Part shown: piece by piece, positions 8,342 through 16,127 of the stretch
Position numbering within the stretch: position 1 is the first letter of the stretch
Layout of the letters: each line of letters opens with the position of its first letter
Origin: DATHTC01 sp963746805
GTDB lineage: Bacteria > Actinomycetota > Thermoleophilia > Gaiellales > Gaiellaceae
Direction: 5' to 3'
DNA: 64,000 bases
Assembly (NCBI GenBank): GCA_963746805.1
Contig: CAVVCQ010000005.1
Span: forward strand, 482,803 to 546,802
Translations under genes and position numbers: made by a program
Notes under the pieces: generated by a model
Told to the model about the DNA's origin: nothing
The model's input: only the letters and a program-made list of their open reading frames with translations
The model's database searches: none

Positions 8342-9286
8342 CTAGCGGGACCAGCGGACAACGCCGTCGTCCTCGACCCGCTCCGCGCGCCCGTCCCGTC
8401 GCAGCCGCTCGAGGTGGGAGAGCGTCTCGGCCACGGCGAAACGGCGTGCACCGGTGGAGAGCGTCGCGCCGAAGAGGTCGAACGACGCGTCGTAGCCCGT
8501 CCGCGGGTCCGCGCCGAGCGCGGCCTCGGCGGCGTCGAGCCGCTCGCGGTGATGCTCGACGAGCTCCCGCGCTCGTCCCTCCGGGTCGCGGATCGGCTCG
8601 CCGTGCCCGGGGTACACGATCCGCGGCGCGAGGTCGGCTGTGCGCTCCAGCGAGTCGAGGTAGTCGCCGAGCGGATCGGGGCGGGAGTCGGGCCACAGGC
8701 CGACCGTCGGCGAGATGCGGTCGAGGAGGTGGTCGCCGCCCACGAGCTCGCCGTCGCGGACGAGGCACAGATGCCCGTCGGCATGGCCCGGCATCGCGAG
8801 CACGCGCCAGCCGTCGACCTCGTCGCCCTCGTGCAGCAGCTCGGGCCCCGGGTGGAAGCGGATGAACGGCGCGTAGACCGAGCCCTGCTCGATGAGCTCG
8901 TCCGCCGCGTCGGCGGGGACGCCGTGCGAGCGGAACCAGGCCGAGATCCGGTGCGGCCAGTCGGGGTTGCCCCACACGTGCTCCGTCTGCGCGTAGTCCA
9001 GCTCGCCCTGCAGCACCCGCGCGCCGGTGGCCTCCACCGCGGGCTCCGTCCCGCCGAGGTGATCGGGATGCATGTGCGTGACGACGATGCGCACGATCGG
9101 CGCATCCAGCTCGGCGGCCGCGGCCCGGACGGTCTCGGCCGTGGCGGGCAGCGCCAGCCCGGTGTCGACGAGCGTCCAGCCGTCGTCGCCGCGCAGCAGG
9201 TACGCGTGCACGTGCCCCGGCCGCGTCGGGAGCGGGAAGGTGAGGCGTCGGACGTCCGACGTGAGAGCGAACGTATGTTCTATCAT
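8342..9286 (-). CDS. Metallo-beta-lactamase fold hydrolase
   Basis: 314-residue MBL-fold protein. The HxHxDH motif THMHPDH gives His71, His73, Asp75 and His76; later ligands are in MPGHADGH, GGDHLL and YPGHGEP. The C-terminal 80 residues are helical (RELVEHHRERLDAAEAAL), as in LACTB2-like RNA or thioester hydrolases. The frame stays open far upstream, but the ATG at 9286 is chosen because it sits back to back with the radical SAM gene (ATG 9293), only six bases apart. A LexA-like box covers codons 3-6, so the pair may share regulation. The substrate is unknown. Confidence 0.85.
   Translation of the reverse strand: MIEHTFALTSDVRRLTFPLPTRPGHVHAYLLRGDDGWTLVDTGLALPATAETVRAAAAELDAPIVRIVVTHMHPDHLGGTEPAVEATGARVLQGELDYAQTEHVWGNPDWPHRISAWFRSHGVPADAADELIEQGSVYAPFIRFHPGPELLHEGDEVDGWRVLAMPGHADGHLCLVRDGELVGGDHLLDRISPTVGLWPDSRPDPLGDYLDSLERTADLAPRIVYPGHGEPIRDPEGRARELVEHHRERLDAAEAALGADPRTGYDASFDLFGATLSTGARRFAVAETLSHLERLRRDGRAERVEDDGVVRWSR
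9268..9280. promoter_or_regulatory. LexA/SOS box between divergent MBL and radical SAM genes
   Basis: CGAACGTATGTTC contains a perfect GAAC-N4-GTTC palindrome (9269-9280) and fits the Gram-positive/actinobacterial LexA consensus. It ends 12 bases before the radical SAM ATG and abuts a -10-like TATCAT at 9281-9286, so a bound repressor would block transcription in that direction. It also lies inside the first codons of the MBL gene. I recall that the mycobacterial homologue Rv2578c is listed in the LexA regulon, which agrees with this. Confidence 0.65.
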
Positions 9287-9292
9287 CGGGGG

Positions 9293-10195
9293 ATGCGGAT
9301 CGAGTATCGCGAAGAGCCGTGCCGCTCCGCCCTCAACCGCGTCAAGGGGATGCCGTTCGACTGGTCGCTGAACCCGTACATGGGCTGCGTCCACCGCTGC
9401 ACCTTCTGCTACGTCCGCGCCTTCGAGCGGCGGGCCGACCGGCCCGCGGACGACCGCTACGGCACGTCGATCCGGGTCAAGACGAACGTCGTCGAGGTAC
9501 TGCGGCGCGAGCTCGCACGGGCCTCGTGGGAGCGCGAGCCCGTCGCGATCGGCGCGGCCACCGACCCGTACCAGCCGGCGGAGGGCCGCTACCGGCTGAC
9601 CCGCGGCTGCATCGAGGCGCTCGGACACGCCGGCAACCCGTTCTCGATCATCACGCGCGGGCCGATGATCGTCCGCGACGTCGACGTCCTGCAGGACGCG
9701 GCCCGGCACGCCGACGTGACCGTGACCTTCTCGATCCCGACGCTCGACGACGAGATCTGGCGCCGCACAGAGCCGTCGACGGCCCACCCACGGCAACGAC
9801 TGCGGGCGCTGCGCACGCTCGTCGACGCCGGCGTCCGCGCGAGCGTGGGCATGGCGCCCCTCCTCCCCGGGATCTCGGACCGGCCGGAGCTCGTCGAGGA
9901 CGTCGTGCGCGCCGCGCGCGAGGCCGGCGCGGTCGGGCTCTGGGCGAACGTCCTCTACCTGCGACCCGGGACGCGCGAGCACTTCCTCGCCTGCCTCGCG
10001 CGGGACTGGCCCGAGGAGCGCGAGCGGTACGAGCGCCTCTACGCCGGCCGCGCATACCTCAGCGGGGAGGAGGCCGCGGCGCCGCGGCGGCTCGTCGCCG
10101 AGCTGCGCGAGAAGCACGGGATCCGCGACCGTCGGAGCGTGCGCCTCGCGCCCCCGAGGGAGGCGGAGGAGCGCCAGCTCGAGCTCGCGATCTGA
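9293..10195 (+). CDS. Radical SAM protein, Rv2578c/SPL-related family
   Basis: 300 residues. The iron-sulfur motif is CX3CX2C, GCVHRCTFCY (Cys32, Cys36, Cys39), within NPYMGC, typical of the Rv2578c/SPASM-free group related to spore photoproduct lyase. Further conserved blocks are GAATDPYQPAEG and TRGPMIVRDVDVL. The reaction is not established for this family. ATG 9293 follows a GGGGG run but no clear Shine-Dalgarno at proper spacing, and the -10-like TATCAT is only six bases upstream, so the mRNA may be leaderless. The LexA box immediately upstream suggests a DNA-damage connection. Confidence 0.85.
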   Translation: MRIEYREEPCRSALNRVKGMPFDWSLNPYMGCVHRCTFCYVRAFERRADRPADDRYGTSIRVKTNVVEVLRRELARASWEREPVAIGAATDPYQPAEGRYRLTRGCIEALGHAGNPFSIITRGPMIVRDVDVLQDAARHADVTVTFSIPTLDDEIWRRTEPSTAHPRQRLRALRTLVDAGVRASVGMAPLLPGISDRPELVEDVVRAAREAGAVGLWANVLYLRPGTREHFLACLARDWPEERERYERLYAGRAYLSGEEAAAPRRLVAELREKHGIRDRRSVRLAPPREAEERQLELAI

Positions 10196-10243
10196 CCGTT
10201 TGTGCCGGAATCGCCGAAGTGGTGCGTATGATCCTCCGACGCC

Positions 10244-10882
10244 GTGGAAGCGAACGGTACCCCCCGCGAGATCACGTGCCTGATCGTGGACGACCACGAG
10301 GTCGTCCGTGAGGGCCTGCGGCTCTCGCTGTCGCGCGCCTCGTACATCCGCGTGATCGGCGAGGCCTCGGACGGCGAGTCGGCCGTCGCGCTGACGGAGC
10401 GCCGGCGCCCCGACGTCGTGATCATGGACGTCCGCATGCCCGGGATGGACGGGCTCGAGGCGACGAAGGCGATCACCGAGAAGGTGCCCGAGACGGCCGT
10501 GCTCATCTTCACGGCGTACTCCGAGCGTTCCCTCCTCTCGCGCGGGCTCGAGTCGGGGGCGAAGGGCTACATCCTCAAGGAGGCGCCGCACCAGACGCTG
10601 CTCCGCGCGATCGAGAAGGTCGCGAACGGCGAGGGCTACGTCGACCCCGCGCTGATGCCGGCCTTCCTCACGGGCAAGGGCCGCGACGAGATGCTGACGG
10701 CGCGCGAGCGCGAGATCCTCCAGCTGCTCGCCGACGGGATGTCCAACGCGGACGTGGCGAAGAAGCTCTTCATCTCCCAGGAGACGGTGAAGAGCCACGT
10801 CCGGCACATCCTCGCGAAGCTCGAAGCGGACACACGGACGCATGCGGTCGCCATCGCGCTTCGAGACTCGATCATCGACTAG
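10244..10882 (+). CDS. NarL/LuxR-family response regulator
   Basis: 212 residues. The receiver domain has the acidic pair in CLIVDDHE, phospho-acceptor Asp62 in VVIMDVRMPGMDG, Thr in IFTAYSE and Lys in GYILKEA. The C-terminal LuxR helix-turn-helix runs from about 150 (LTAREREILQLLADGMSNAD, then KLFISQETVKSHVRHI). It probably activates or represses promoters when phosphorylated. Start is GTG 10244. The partner kinase gene begins 13 bases after the stop. Confidence 0.92.
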   Translation: MEANGTPREITCLIVDDHEVVREGLRLSLSRASYIRVIGEASDGESAVALTERRRPDVVIMDVRMPGMDGLEATKAITEKVPETAVLIFTAYSERSLLSRGLESGAKGYILKEAPHQTLLRAIEKVANGEGYVDPALMPAFLTGKGRDEMLTAREREILQLLADGMSNADVAKKLFISQETVKSHVRHILAKLEADTRTHAVAIALRDSIID

Positions 10883-10895
10883 CTCGAGAGCCATC

Positions 10896-12044
10896 GTGGG
10901 CGCGTTCGCGCTCGCGGTCGCGGGCTCGCTCATCGCGCTCCTGATCGGGAGCCCGGCGGCGGCGCTCGTCGGCGTCGGGCTCGCCGGGCTCGGAGGCGTC
11001 CTCATCGTCCTGCACCTGCTGCAGGTCGAGCGGCGGCGACACGAGGAGGCCGAGTACGAGCTCCACGAGCAGGCGCAGTTCCTCGAGGCGCTCGTGGCGT
11101 CCGTCGGCGGGATCGCGGCGGAGATGGAGCCGGCGTCGATCCTGGAGCACCTCCGGATGGAGGCGGAGCACCTCTTCGACGCGCGGGCCGAGCTGCTCCC
11201 GCCCGGGTCGCCGGCAGGCGCGGCGCCCGCCGAGCGCGCGGTGATCGTCCCGGTCGTCGTCCGCGGCGAGGAGATCGCCGCGCTCCGGCTGGCGCGCGGG
11301 GTCGAGGTCGGACGCGTCGACGTCGCCCGGGCCGCGCTGCTCGCCGACCTCGCCGGGCGCGTCTACGAGAACGCGCGCCTCCGCGCCGAGGCGCAGGTGC
11401 GCGAGGCGGAGCGGGCGCGCCTCTCCGACCAGCTGATCACGGCAGAGCAGGAGGAGCGCCGGCGGCTCGCGCTCTACCTCCACGACACGTCCGTGCAGTC
11501 GCTGGCCGGGATCGGGCTGATGCTCGACGCGTCGCTCAACTCGATCGACGCCGGCGACCTCGACCAGGCCCGGTCGGTGATGGGCTCGGCGCTCGAACGG
11601 CACCGGGCGACGATCGGCGCGCTGCGTGACCTGTCCTTCAACCTCGAGCCGGTCGTGCTCCGCGACCAGGGCTTCGAGCCGGCCGTCCGCGCACTCGGCG
11701 AGCAGATCGGACTCGACCGCGGGATCCAGGTCGACCTCGAGGTCGCCGGCATCGACGCCTTGCCCGAGAAGGCGCAGGCGGCGCTCTACCAGATCATCCG
11801 CGAGTCGGTCGACGCGGCGGTGCGGCGCGACCCCAGGCGAATCGCCGTCTCGGTCGGCACGGAAGCGGACGGCTCCCTCGTCATCCTCGTCCGCGACGAC
11901 GGGCGCGCCGAGCGGCGGCGCGCGATCTTCGACAGCCTCCAGGAGCGCGCGCGGACGCTCAACGGGACGATCGACGTCGACCAGGGCGACGACGGCGGCA
12001 CCACCGTCCGCCTCACCATCCCGCCGTACGCCGCCGGGCGCTGA
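10896..12044 (+). CDS. DegS/NarX-type sensor histidine kinase with degenerate ATPase domain
   Basis: 382 residues from GTG 10896, preferred over the ATG at 10842, which would overlap the regulator gene by 41 bases. Two membrane helices occupy about residues 2-42, then a coiled coil, a GAF-like segment, and the HisKA_3 box EERRRLALYLHDTSVQSLAG with His196. The ATPase domain is unusual: the N-box reads IIRESVDAAVRRD, lacking the Asn of the normal TNAxKH, and after VRDDGRAERRRA there is no glycine-rich ATP lid. It may bind nucleotide poorly and act as phosphatase or scaffold. Co-transcribed with the response regulator. Confidence 0.85.
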   Translation: MGAFALAVAGSLIALLIGSPAAALVGVGLAGLGGVLIVLHLLQVERRRHEEAEYELHEQAQFLEALVASVGGIAAEMEPASILEHLRMEAEHLFDARAELLPPGSPAGAAPAERAVIVPVVVRGEEIAALRLARGVEVGRVDVARAALLADLAGRVYENARLRAEAQVREAERARLSDQLITAEQEERRRLALYLHDTSVQSLAGIGLMLDASLNSIDAGDLDQARSVMGSALERHRATIGALRDLSFNLEPVVLRDQGFEPAVRALGEQIGLDRGIQVDLEVAGIDALPEKAQAALYQIIRESVDAAVRRDPRRIAVSVGTEADGSLVILVRDDGRAERRRAIFDSLQERARTLNGTIDVDQGDDGGTTVRLTIPPYAAGR

Positions 12045-12048
12045 GCTC

Positions 12049-12234
12049 CTAGCCCTGCAGGTAGACGCAGGCGCGACGGTCGCCGGGATACGGCGACGGA
12101 CCGATCTTCGAGACTCGCACCGTCCGGCCGTCGATCTCGACCTGCGACCCGACCTCGGGGAGCTCGCCGTGCCGCTCCTGGAGCACGTAGCCGTTCGGCG
12201 TCCAGACGAAGACGAGGTGGCTGCCGTCGTTCAT
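12049..12234 (-). CDS. Small conserved-looking hypothetical protein (61 aa)
   Basis: A 61-residue frame (MNDGSHLVFVWTPNGYVLQE...) with strand-rich pattern and no membrane segment or known motif. Its ATG at 12234 overlaps the stop of the upstream flavoprotein (ATGA), which supports real translation as the last gene of that operon. Function unknown. It converges on the kinase gene with four bases between. Confidence 0.6.
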   Translation of the reverse strand: MNDGSHLVFVWTPNGYVLQERHGELPEVGSQVEIDGRTVRVSKIGPSPYPGDRRACVYLQG

Positions 12235-13274
12235 CGGCGCGTGATCCTATCCACCGACTCCGCCGCGCGACGGCCGAAGACGAGCGCCGCCGCGAGGCCG
12301 CTCGCGTAGCCACCGGTGAAGATCCCGCCGGCGTCGGCACCTGCGGCCCAGAGCCCGTCGGCGCCGACGACCCGCGCGTCCTCGTCGATCCGGAGCCCGC
12401 CGATCGTGTGCGTGACCGCCGCCTGCACCTTCACGCGGACGCCGCGCTCGTCGCGCTCGACCTCGCCGCCGAGCCGCTCGGCCTCGGCGACCATGTCCGC
12501 GACCGTCCGCTCGCGCACGCGGGCGTGGAGCTGCGCGGCCGGGACGCGGTACCAGGCCACCCCGCCCGGACGCCGCGCCAGCGCCTGGACGAGATCGTTC
12601 TCGTGCCAGGCCACGTCGCCGTCCCAGACCGGGTCGCCCGTCTCGTCTACGACCTCGGCGAAGCGGCCGTACAGCTGCGACGCGCGTACGAAGTCCGGCT
12701 CGCCCCAGCGCGCCGGCGGCGCCGGCATCGCACGGCCGTAGAACTCGTCCATCCCGGGGGTGTCGGAGCCGCCACGCCGGACGCCCTCGTCGAGCCCGTC
12801 GCCCTCGCTCCACGGGTTCGCGCGCAGCCCGAGGCCGCGCTCTCGGGCGAGCCGTCCCGCGAAGCCGCCCGTCGCGAGGAGCAGCGGCCGCGCGCCCGCG
12901 GGGAACGGCGAGCGGAGCCGCACGTCCCCGGCCGCACGCACGAGCGCCTCCGTCAGGCCGGCCGGGTCGAGCCGCCACCCCACCGTGCGCGGGTTGCCGG
13001 TCTCCTTCGCCAGCACCGGCGCGCCGAGCGACTCGAGCCACGCGAGCGCGTCGTCGAGCTCCTCCACCACGATGCGCTGCAGCGCCGGGTCGCCGCCGGG
13101 GCAGTCCTCGCGGAACCCGTCGAGCGTCCGGTGCCGGAAGACGACGCACGACGAGAGCAGCATCGAGCCCCCGGCGCGGTCGCCCTTCTCGTGGACGACG
13201 ACGTCGAGCCCGAGCTCGCGCGCCCGCGCAGCGGCCGAGAGACCGGCCATGCCGGCGCCGGCCACGACCAGCAC
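12231..13274 (-). CDS. FAD-dependent oxidoreductase, short fumarate reductase/3-ketosteroid dehydrogenase-like
   Basis: 347 residues from GTG 13274. The N-terminal Rossmann motif is VLVVAGAGMAGLSAAARA, then a Glu ending strand 2 (VVVHEKGDRAGGSM). GMDEFYGR and the C-terminal GADAGGIFTGGYASGLAAAL are the FAD-binding elements of the FAD_binding_2 family, and THTIGGLRID resembles the conserved TxGG loop. The family usually has 450-570 residues, so the substrate cap domain is strongly reduced. Four bases separate it from the VOC protein gene upstream. Substrate unknown. Confidence 0.8.
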   Translation of the reverse strand: MLVVAGAGMAGLSAAARARELGLDVVVHEKGDRAGGSMLLSSCVVFRHRTLDGFREDCPGGDPALQRIVVEELDDALAWLESLGAPVLAKETGNPRTVGWRLDPAGLTEALVRAAGDVRLRSPFPAGARPLLLATGGFAGRLARERGLGLRANPWSEGDGLDEGVRRGGSDTPGMDEFYGRAMPAPPARWGEPDFVRASQLYGRFAEVVDETGDPVWDGDVAWHENDLVQALARRPGGVAWYRVPAAQLHARVRERTVADMVAEAERLGGEVERDERGVRVKVQAAVTHTIGGLRIDEDARVVGADGLWAAGADAGGIFTGGYASGLAAALVFGRRAAESVDRITRR

Positions 13275-13278
13275 GCGG

Positions 13279-13923
13279 TTAGACGAGCGAGAAGGTCGGC
13301 TTGTGCTCGACGTACTCGACGCGCACGCGGTCGGGCCCGAGCAGGAAGACCGCGAGCGTGTTCGGCGCGTCCACGAAGTCGTCCACCTCGATGCCGACGC
13401 GCTCCGCCTCGTCGCGGTGCTCCTCCGCCGAGTCGACGAGCACGGCGACGTGGTGCAGCAGCGGCTCGTCGGTCGCCGTCGGCTCGCCCTCGTGGAACTC
13501 GACGAAGGCCCCGGCCACCTCCACGCGCGGCGCGCCGCTCGGCCCCGCCTCCGCGGGGGCGAATCCGAGCCGCTCCCACTCCCGGGCAGTCGCCTCGGGG
13601 TCGCCGGCGTACAGCGCGACGTGGTCGAGGTCGTGGTCGAGGTCGGTCGGCGCCTCGACGACGCCGACGGCGAGCCCCGGCGCAACCTCCTCGAAGTCCT
13701 GCGCGGCCGACGCCCGCAGCGCGACGTGCTTCAGCACGCCCTGGTCGCGCGGTCCGTCGGCCTCGAACAGCGTGAGCTTCCCGCGGCGCGCGTCGACGCC
13801 GACGAGCGTGAACTTGTCGTTGCGGTCGATGACGTGCATGCCGTAGCGGCGCTCGCACTCGGCGGCCACGGCGTCGCGGTCCTCGACCCAGACCGCCACG
13901 TGGTCGAGCGTCTTCGGCTTCAT
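13279..13923 (-). CDS. VOC (glyoxalase/dioxygenase fold) protein
   Basis: 214 residues with two vicinal-oxygen-chelate repeats: LDHVAVWVEDRD near the start and DLDHVALYAGDPEATAREWE from about 104. Potential metal ligands are His and Glu in LDHVA, VEFHEGE and VRVEYVEH. The layout fits 4-hydroxyphenylpyruvate-dioxygenase-like or glyoxalase-like enzymes, but the reaction is not assignable. It lies four bases upstream of the flavoprotein gene, suggesting one pathway. Confidence 0.82.
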   Translation of the reverse strand: MKPKTLDHVAVWVEDRDAVAAECERRYGMHVIDRNDKFTLVGVDARRGKLTLFEADGPRDQGVLKHVALRASAAQDFEEVAPGLAVGVVEAPTDLDHDLDHVALYAGDPEATAREWERLGFAPAEAGPSGAPRVEVAGAFVEFHEGEPTATDEPLLHHVAVLVDSAEEHRDEAERVGIEVDDFVDAPNTLAVFLLGPDRVRVEYVEHKPTFSLV

Positions 13924-13951
13924 GATGAGACCGTAGCGACTCGGATACGGG

Positions 13952-14257
13952 CTACGTCAGCGGAGGGTTCTGGACGTTGTGCTCGGTCGCGTACTCGTCA
14001 GTGAGCTTGTTCACGACGTCCATCCCCTCGCCGTACGCGTAGTTGATTGGCACGAACGCCTCCCACTTGTCGGGCAGCGCGTCCTCCGGGAAGATCGCCT
14101 CGACCGGGCACTCGGGCTCACACGCACCGCAGTCGATGCATTCCTCCGGGTCGATGACCAGGATCCGGCCGGCCTCGTGGATGCAGTCGACCGGGCAGAC
14201 ATCGACGCAGGAGCGGTCTTTGATGTCGATGCAGGGCTCGGCGATGATGTACGTCAC
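13952..14257 (-). CDS. fdxA: 7Fe ferredoxin (FdxA type)
   Basis: 101 residues. The N-terminal cluster-binding motif CVDVCPVDCIHEAG and the second motif CIDCGACEPECPVEAI give the mixed 3Fe-4S and 4Fe-4S pattern of actinobacterial and proteobacterial FdxA; a C-terminal extension (KWEAFVPINYAYGEGMD) is typical. It carries electrons in the cytoplasm, partner unknown. ATG start at 14257, convergent with no gene; the VOC gene follows 28 bases downstream. Confidence 0.93.
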   Translation of the reverse strand: MTYIIAEPCIDIKDRSCVDVCPVDCIHEAGRILVIDPEECIDCGACEPECPVEAIFPEDALPDKWEAFVPINYAYGEGMDVVNKLTDEYATEHNVQNPPLT

Positions 14258-14295
14258 GGCCGAGGGACTCTAGCGAGGCGGTCCGGCGGGCCGCG

Positions 14296-14604
14296 TCAGG
14301 TGACGACGAGCTCGTCGACGAGCTCGCGGGCACGCTCCACGAGCGCGGATTTCACGATCACCTGGTCGAACCCGGCCGCGTGCGCGGCGCGGAGCCCGTT
14401 CGTGTCCGTGTGGTTCGTGAAGCCGAGGATGGGGATGTCCGGATAGGCGTCGGCCACCTCGTCGGGGTCGATCCGCGCGATGTCGGCGATCACGAGCTCC
14501 GGCGTGTGGGCGCTGTCCGTGGTCACGAGTCGGTGCGCGGGCAGAAGCCCTTCGAGCTTGCCGCGGAAGAAGAGATCGACCCCACACAGCAGGATCGTCG
14601 CCAC
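14296..14604 (-). CDS. Stand-alone receiver-like protein
   Basis: 102 residues with alternating strands and helices like a CheY fold: ILLCGVDLFFRGKLEGLL, ELVIADIARIDP, PILGFTNHTD, and GFDQVIVKSALVERARELV. The Asp in ADIAR and Lys in IVKSA could match the phospho-Asp and conserved Lys, but the N-terminal acidic pair is missing, so phosphorylation is doubtful. Divergent from the DUF309 gene, 25 bases apart. Function unknown. Confidence 0.6.
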   Translation of the reverse strand: MATILLCGVDLFFRGKLEGLLPAHRLVTTDSAHTPELVIADIARIDPDEVADAYPDIPILGFTNHTDTNGLRAAHAAGFDQVIVKSALVERARELVDELVVT

Positions 14605-14629
14605 GTGTGCGAGCGTACAAAATCGCCGC

Positions 14630-14977
14630 GTGAGCGTCGAGGCCCGATACGAGTCCGGACTCGAGCTCCTTCGCAGCGGCGAGTGGTTCGGCGCGCACGA
14701 GGAGCTCGAACTCGCCTGGCGCGCCGCCGACCCGGCCGAGCGCGATTTCTTCCAGGGGCTCGTCCACGTCGCCGTCGCCTGGTACCAGGCTGGTCGCGGC
14801 CGGCGGATCGGCTGTGAGCGCCAGCTGGAGAAGGCGGCGCGCCGGCTCGGGCCCTACGCCCCGCGCCATCGCGGCCTCGAGCTCGAGCCCGTCCTCGCCG
14901 CTGTCGAGGACGCCCGGGCGCGGCTCGACGACGGCCTGCCCCGAGACGAGGCGATGCTCGCCGCGCTGCGGCGTTAG
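14630..14977 (+). CDS. DUF309 family protein
   Basis: 115 residues from GTG 14630. The DUF309 hallmarks are GEWFGAHEELELAWR and FFQGLVHVAVAWYQ, with conserved His and Glu residues in a helical bundle. No biochemical role is known for the family. The stop codon overlaps the ccdA stop by four bases in convergent orientation. Confidence 0.85.
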   Translation: MSVEARYESGLELLRSGEWFGAHEELELAWRAADPAERDFFQGLVHVAVAWYQAGRGRRIGCERQLEKAARRLGPYAPRHRGLELEPVLAAVEDARARLDDGLPRDEAMLAALRR

Positions 14978-15684
14978 AGCGAGTCGATCCCGGCGCGGTC
15001 GAGGGCGCGGTTGAAGAAGACCTGGAGCCAGTAGTAGCGGTCGAAGAACAGCAGGAGGCCGAGCGCGACGAGCGACGCGCCGCAGACGGCCTGGACGTAG
15101 ACGTACCGGTCGCGCAACCAGCGGAACGCCGCCATCGCGCGCGTGAACGCGAGCCCGGCGAGGAGGAACGCGGTCGCGATCCCCGCGGAGTAGAAGAAGA
15201 GCAGCACGGCCCCACGGAACACCTCGCCCGTGTCACCGGCGAGGACGAGGATCCCCGCGAGCACGCCGCCGATGCACGGCGCCGCGCAGAGGGCGAAGGC
15301 GGCGCCGAGAAACGCGCTCGACCCGCTCCCTCGGGCCCGCTGCAGCAGCCCGGCGCCGACGAGCCGCTTGGGCAGCGGCAGCAGCCCCATGAACGAGAGC
15401 CCGAAGACGACGAGGATGAACCCGGCGACCCAGGCCTGCGTGCGGATGCCGATCTGCTCCGCGATCGCGACGGCGCCGACGCCGAGGAGGACGAACACGG
15501 TCGTGAAGCCGGCGAAGAACGGCAGGGTCCCGCGGACGACCCGCATCGCCGTCCCCGGCGTCCCGAGGTGCGAGGCCTCGACTGCTGTCACGGCCGAGAG
15601 GTAGCCGGGCACGAGCGGGAGGACGCACGGGAAGACGACCGAGACCACGCCCGCCAGGTAGGCGATGGGGATCCGGCCGGCCAT
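14974..15684 (-). CDS. ccdA: CcdA-type cytochrome c biogenesis/thiol transport membrane protein
   Basis: 236 residues, six predicted membrane helices. The conserved cysteines are in SVVFPCVLPLVPGYL and ALCAAPCIGGVL, which shuttle electrons from cytoplasmic thioredoxin to outward-facing thiols. Start ATG 15684 shares one base with the ccmH stop (TGATG). With the TlpA/CcmG and CcmH genes immediately upstream it forms a thiol-reduction set for heme attachment to apocytochrome c; ResB/ResC are not in the window. Last gene of a long chain of overlapping genes. Confidence 0.92.
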   Translation of the reverse strand: MAGRIPIAYLAGVVSVVFPCVLPLVPGYLSAVTAVEASHLGTPGTAMRVVRGTLPFFAGFTTVFVLLGVGAVAIAEQIGIRTQAWVAGFILVVFGLSFMGLLPLPKRLVGAGLLQRARGSGSSAFLGAAFALCAAPCIGGVLAGILVLAGDTGEVFRGAVLLFFYSAGIATAFLLAGLAFTRAMAAFRWLRDRYVYVQAVCGASLVALGLLLFFDRYYWLQVFFNRALDRAGIDSL

Positions 15685-16127
15685 CAGCCCTCGAAGCGGG
15701 CGAGCGCGTCGTCGAGCCGCCGCTCGTCCTCGGGATCGAGCGGCTCGTCCTCGGCGGATCGCCTGCTCCAGCGCCAGGTCGCGTAGCCGACGATCGCCGC
15801 GGCCGAGAGGAGGCCGGCGAGCGGCAAGAGCCACGCGAGCAGGTCGAAGCCGCGCTTGGGCGGCTCGGCGAGGACGGCGGGCCCGAACTGGGCGACGAGC
15901 GCGTCCTTGATCTCCTGCTTCGAGTCGCCTGCGGCGATGCGGGCGCGGATGAACGCGCGCATCCGGTCGGCGATCGGCGCGGTCGACATGTCGAGCGTCG
16001 TACCGCATGTCGGGCAGACGACCTCGTCCTCGAGGTCCGAGACGGTCGGCCGCCCCGCTGCGCCAGCGGGCAGCGCCGCCGCCGCGGCGAGGAGGACGAC
16101 TAGGAGCGCAAGACCTGCTCGACGCAT
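15684..16127 (-). CDS. ccmH: CcmH/NrfF-type cytochrome c maturation protein
   Basis: 147 residues. A signal peptide (about 1-24, ending PAGAAG) precedes the redox motif VVCPTCGTTLDMS, equivalent to the LRCxxCQ motif of CcmH, then helical segment MRAFIRARIAAGDSKQEIKD and a membrane helix near 103-123. It would hold or reduce the apocytochrome CXXCH motif on the outer face of the membrane. It overlaps the tlpA gene by 28 bases. Confidence 0.9.
   Translation of the reverse strand: MRRAGLALLVVLLAAAAALPAGAAGRPTVSDLEDEVVCPTCGTTLDMSTAPIADRMRAFIRARIAAGDSKQEIKDALVAQFGPAVLAEPPKRGFDLLAWLLPLAGLLSAAAIVGYATWRWSRRSAEDEPLDPEDERRLDDALARFEG

Noticed and set aside
8342..11005. 887-residue frame joining the MBL hydrolase to upstream sequence
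   Set aside because: Everything upstream of the ATG at 9286 is antisense to the radical SAM and response-regulator genes.
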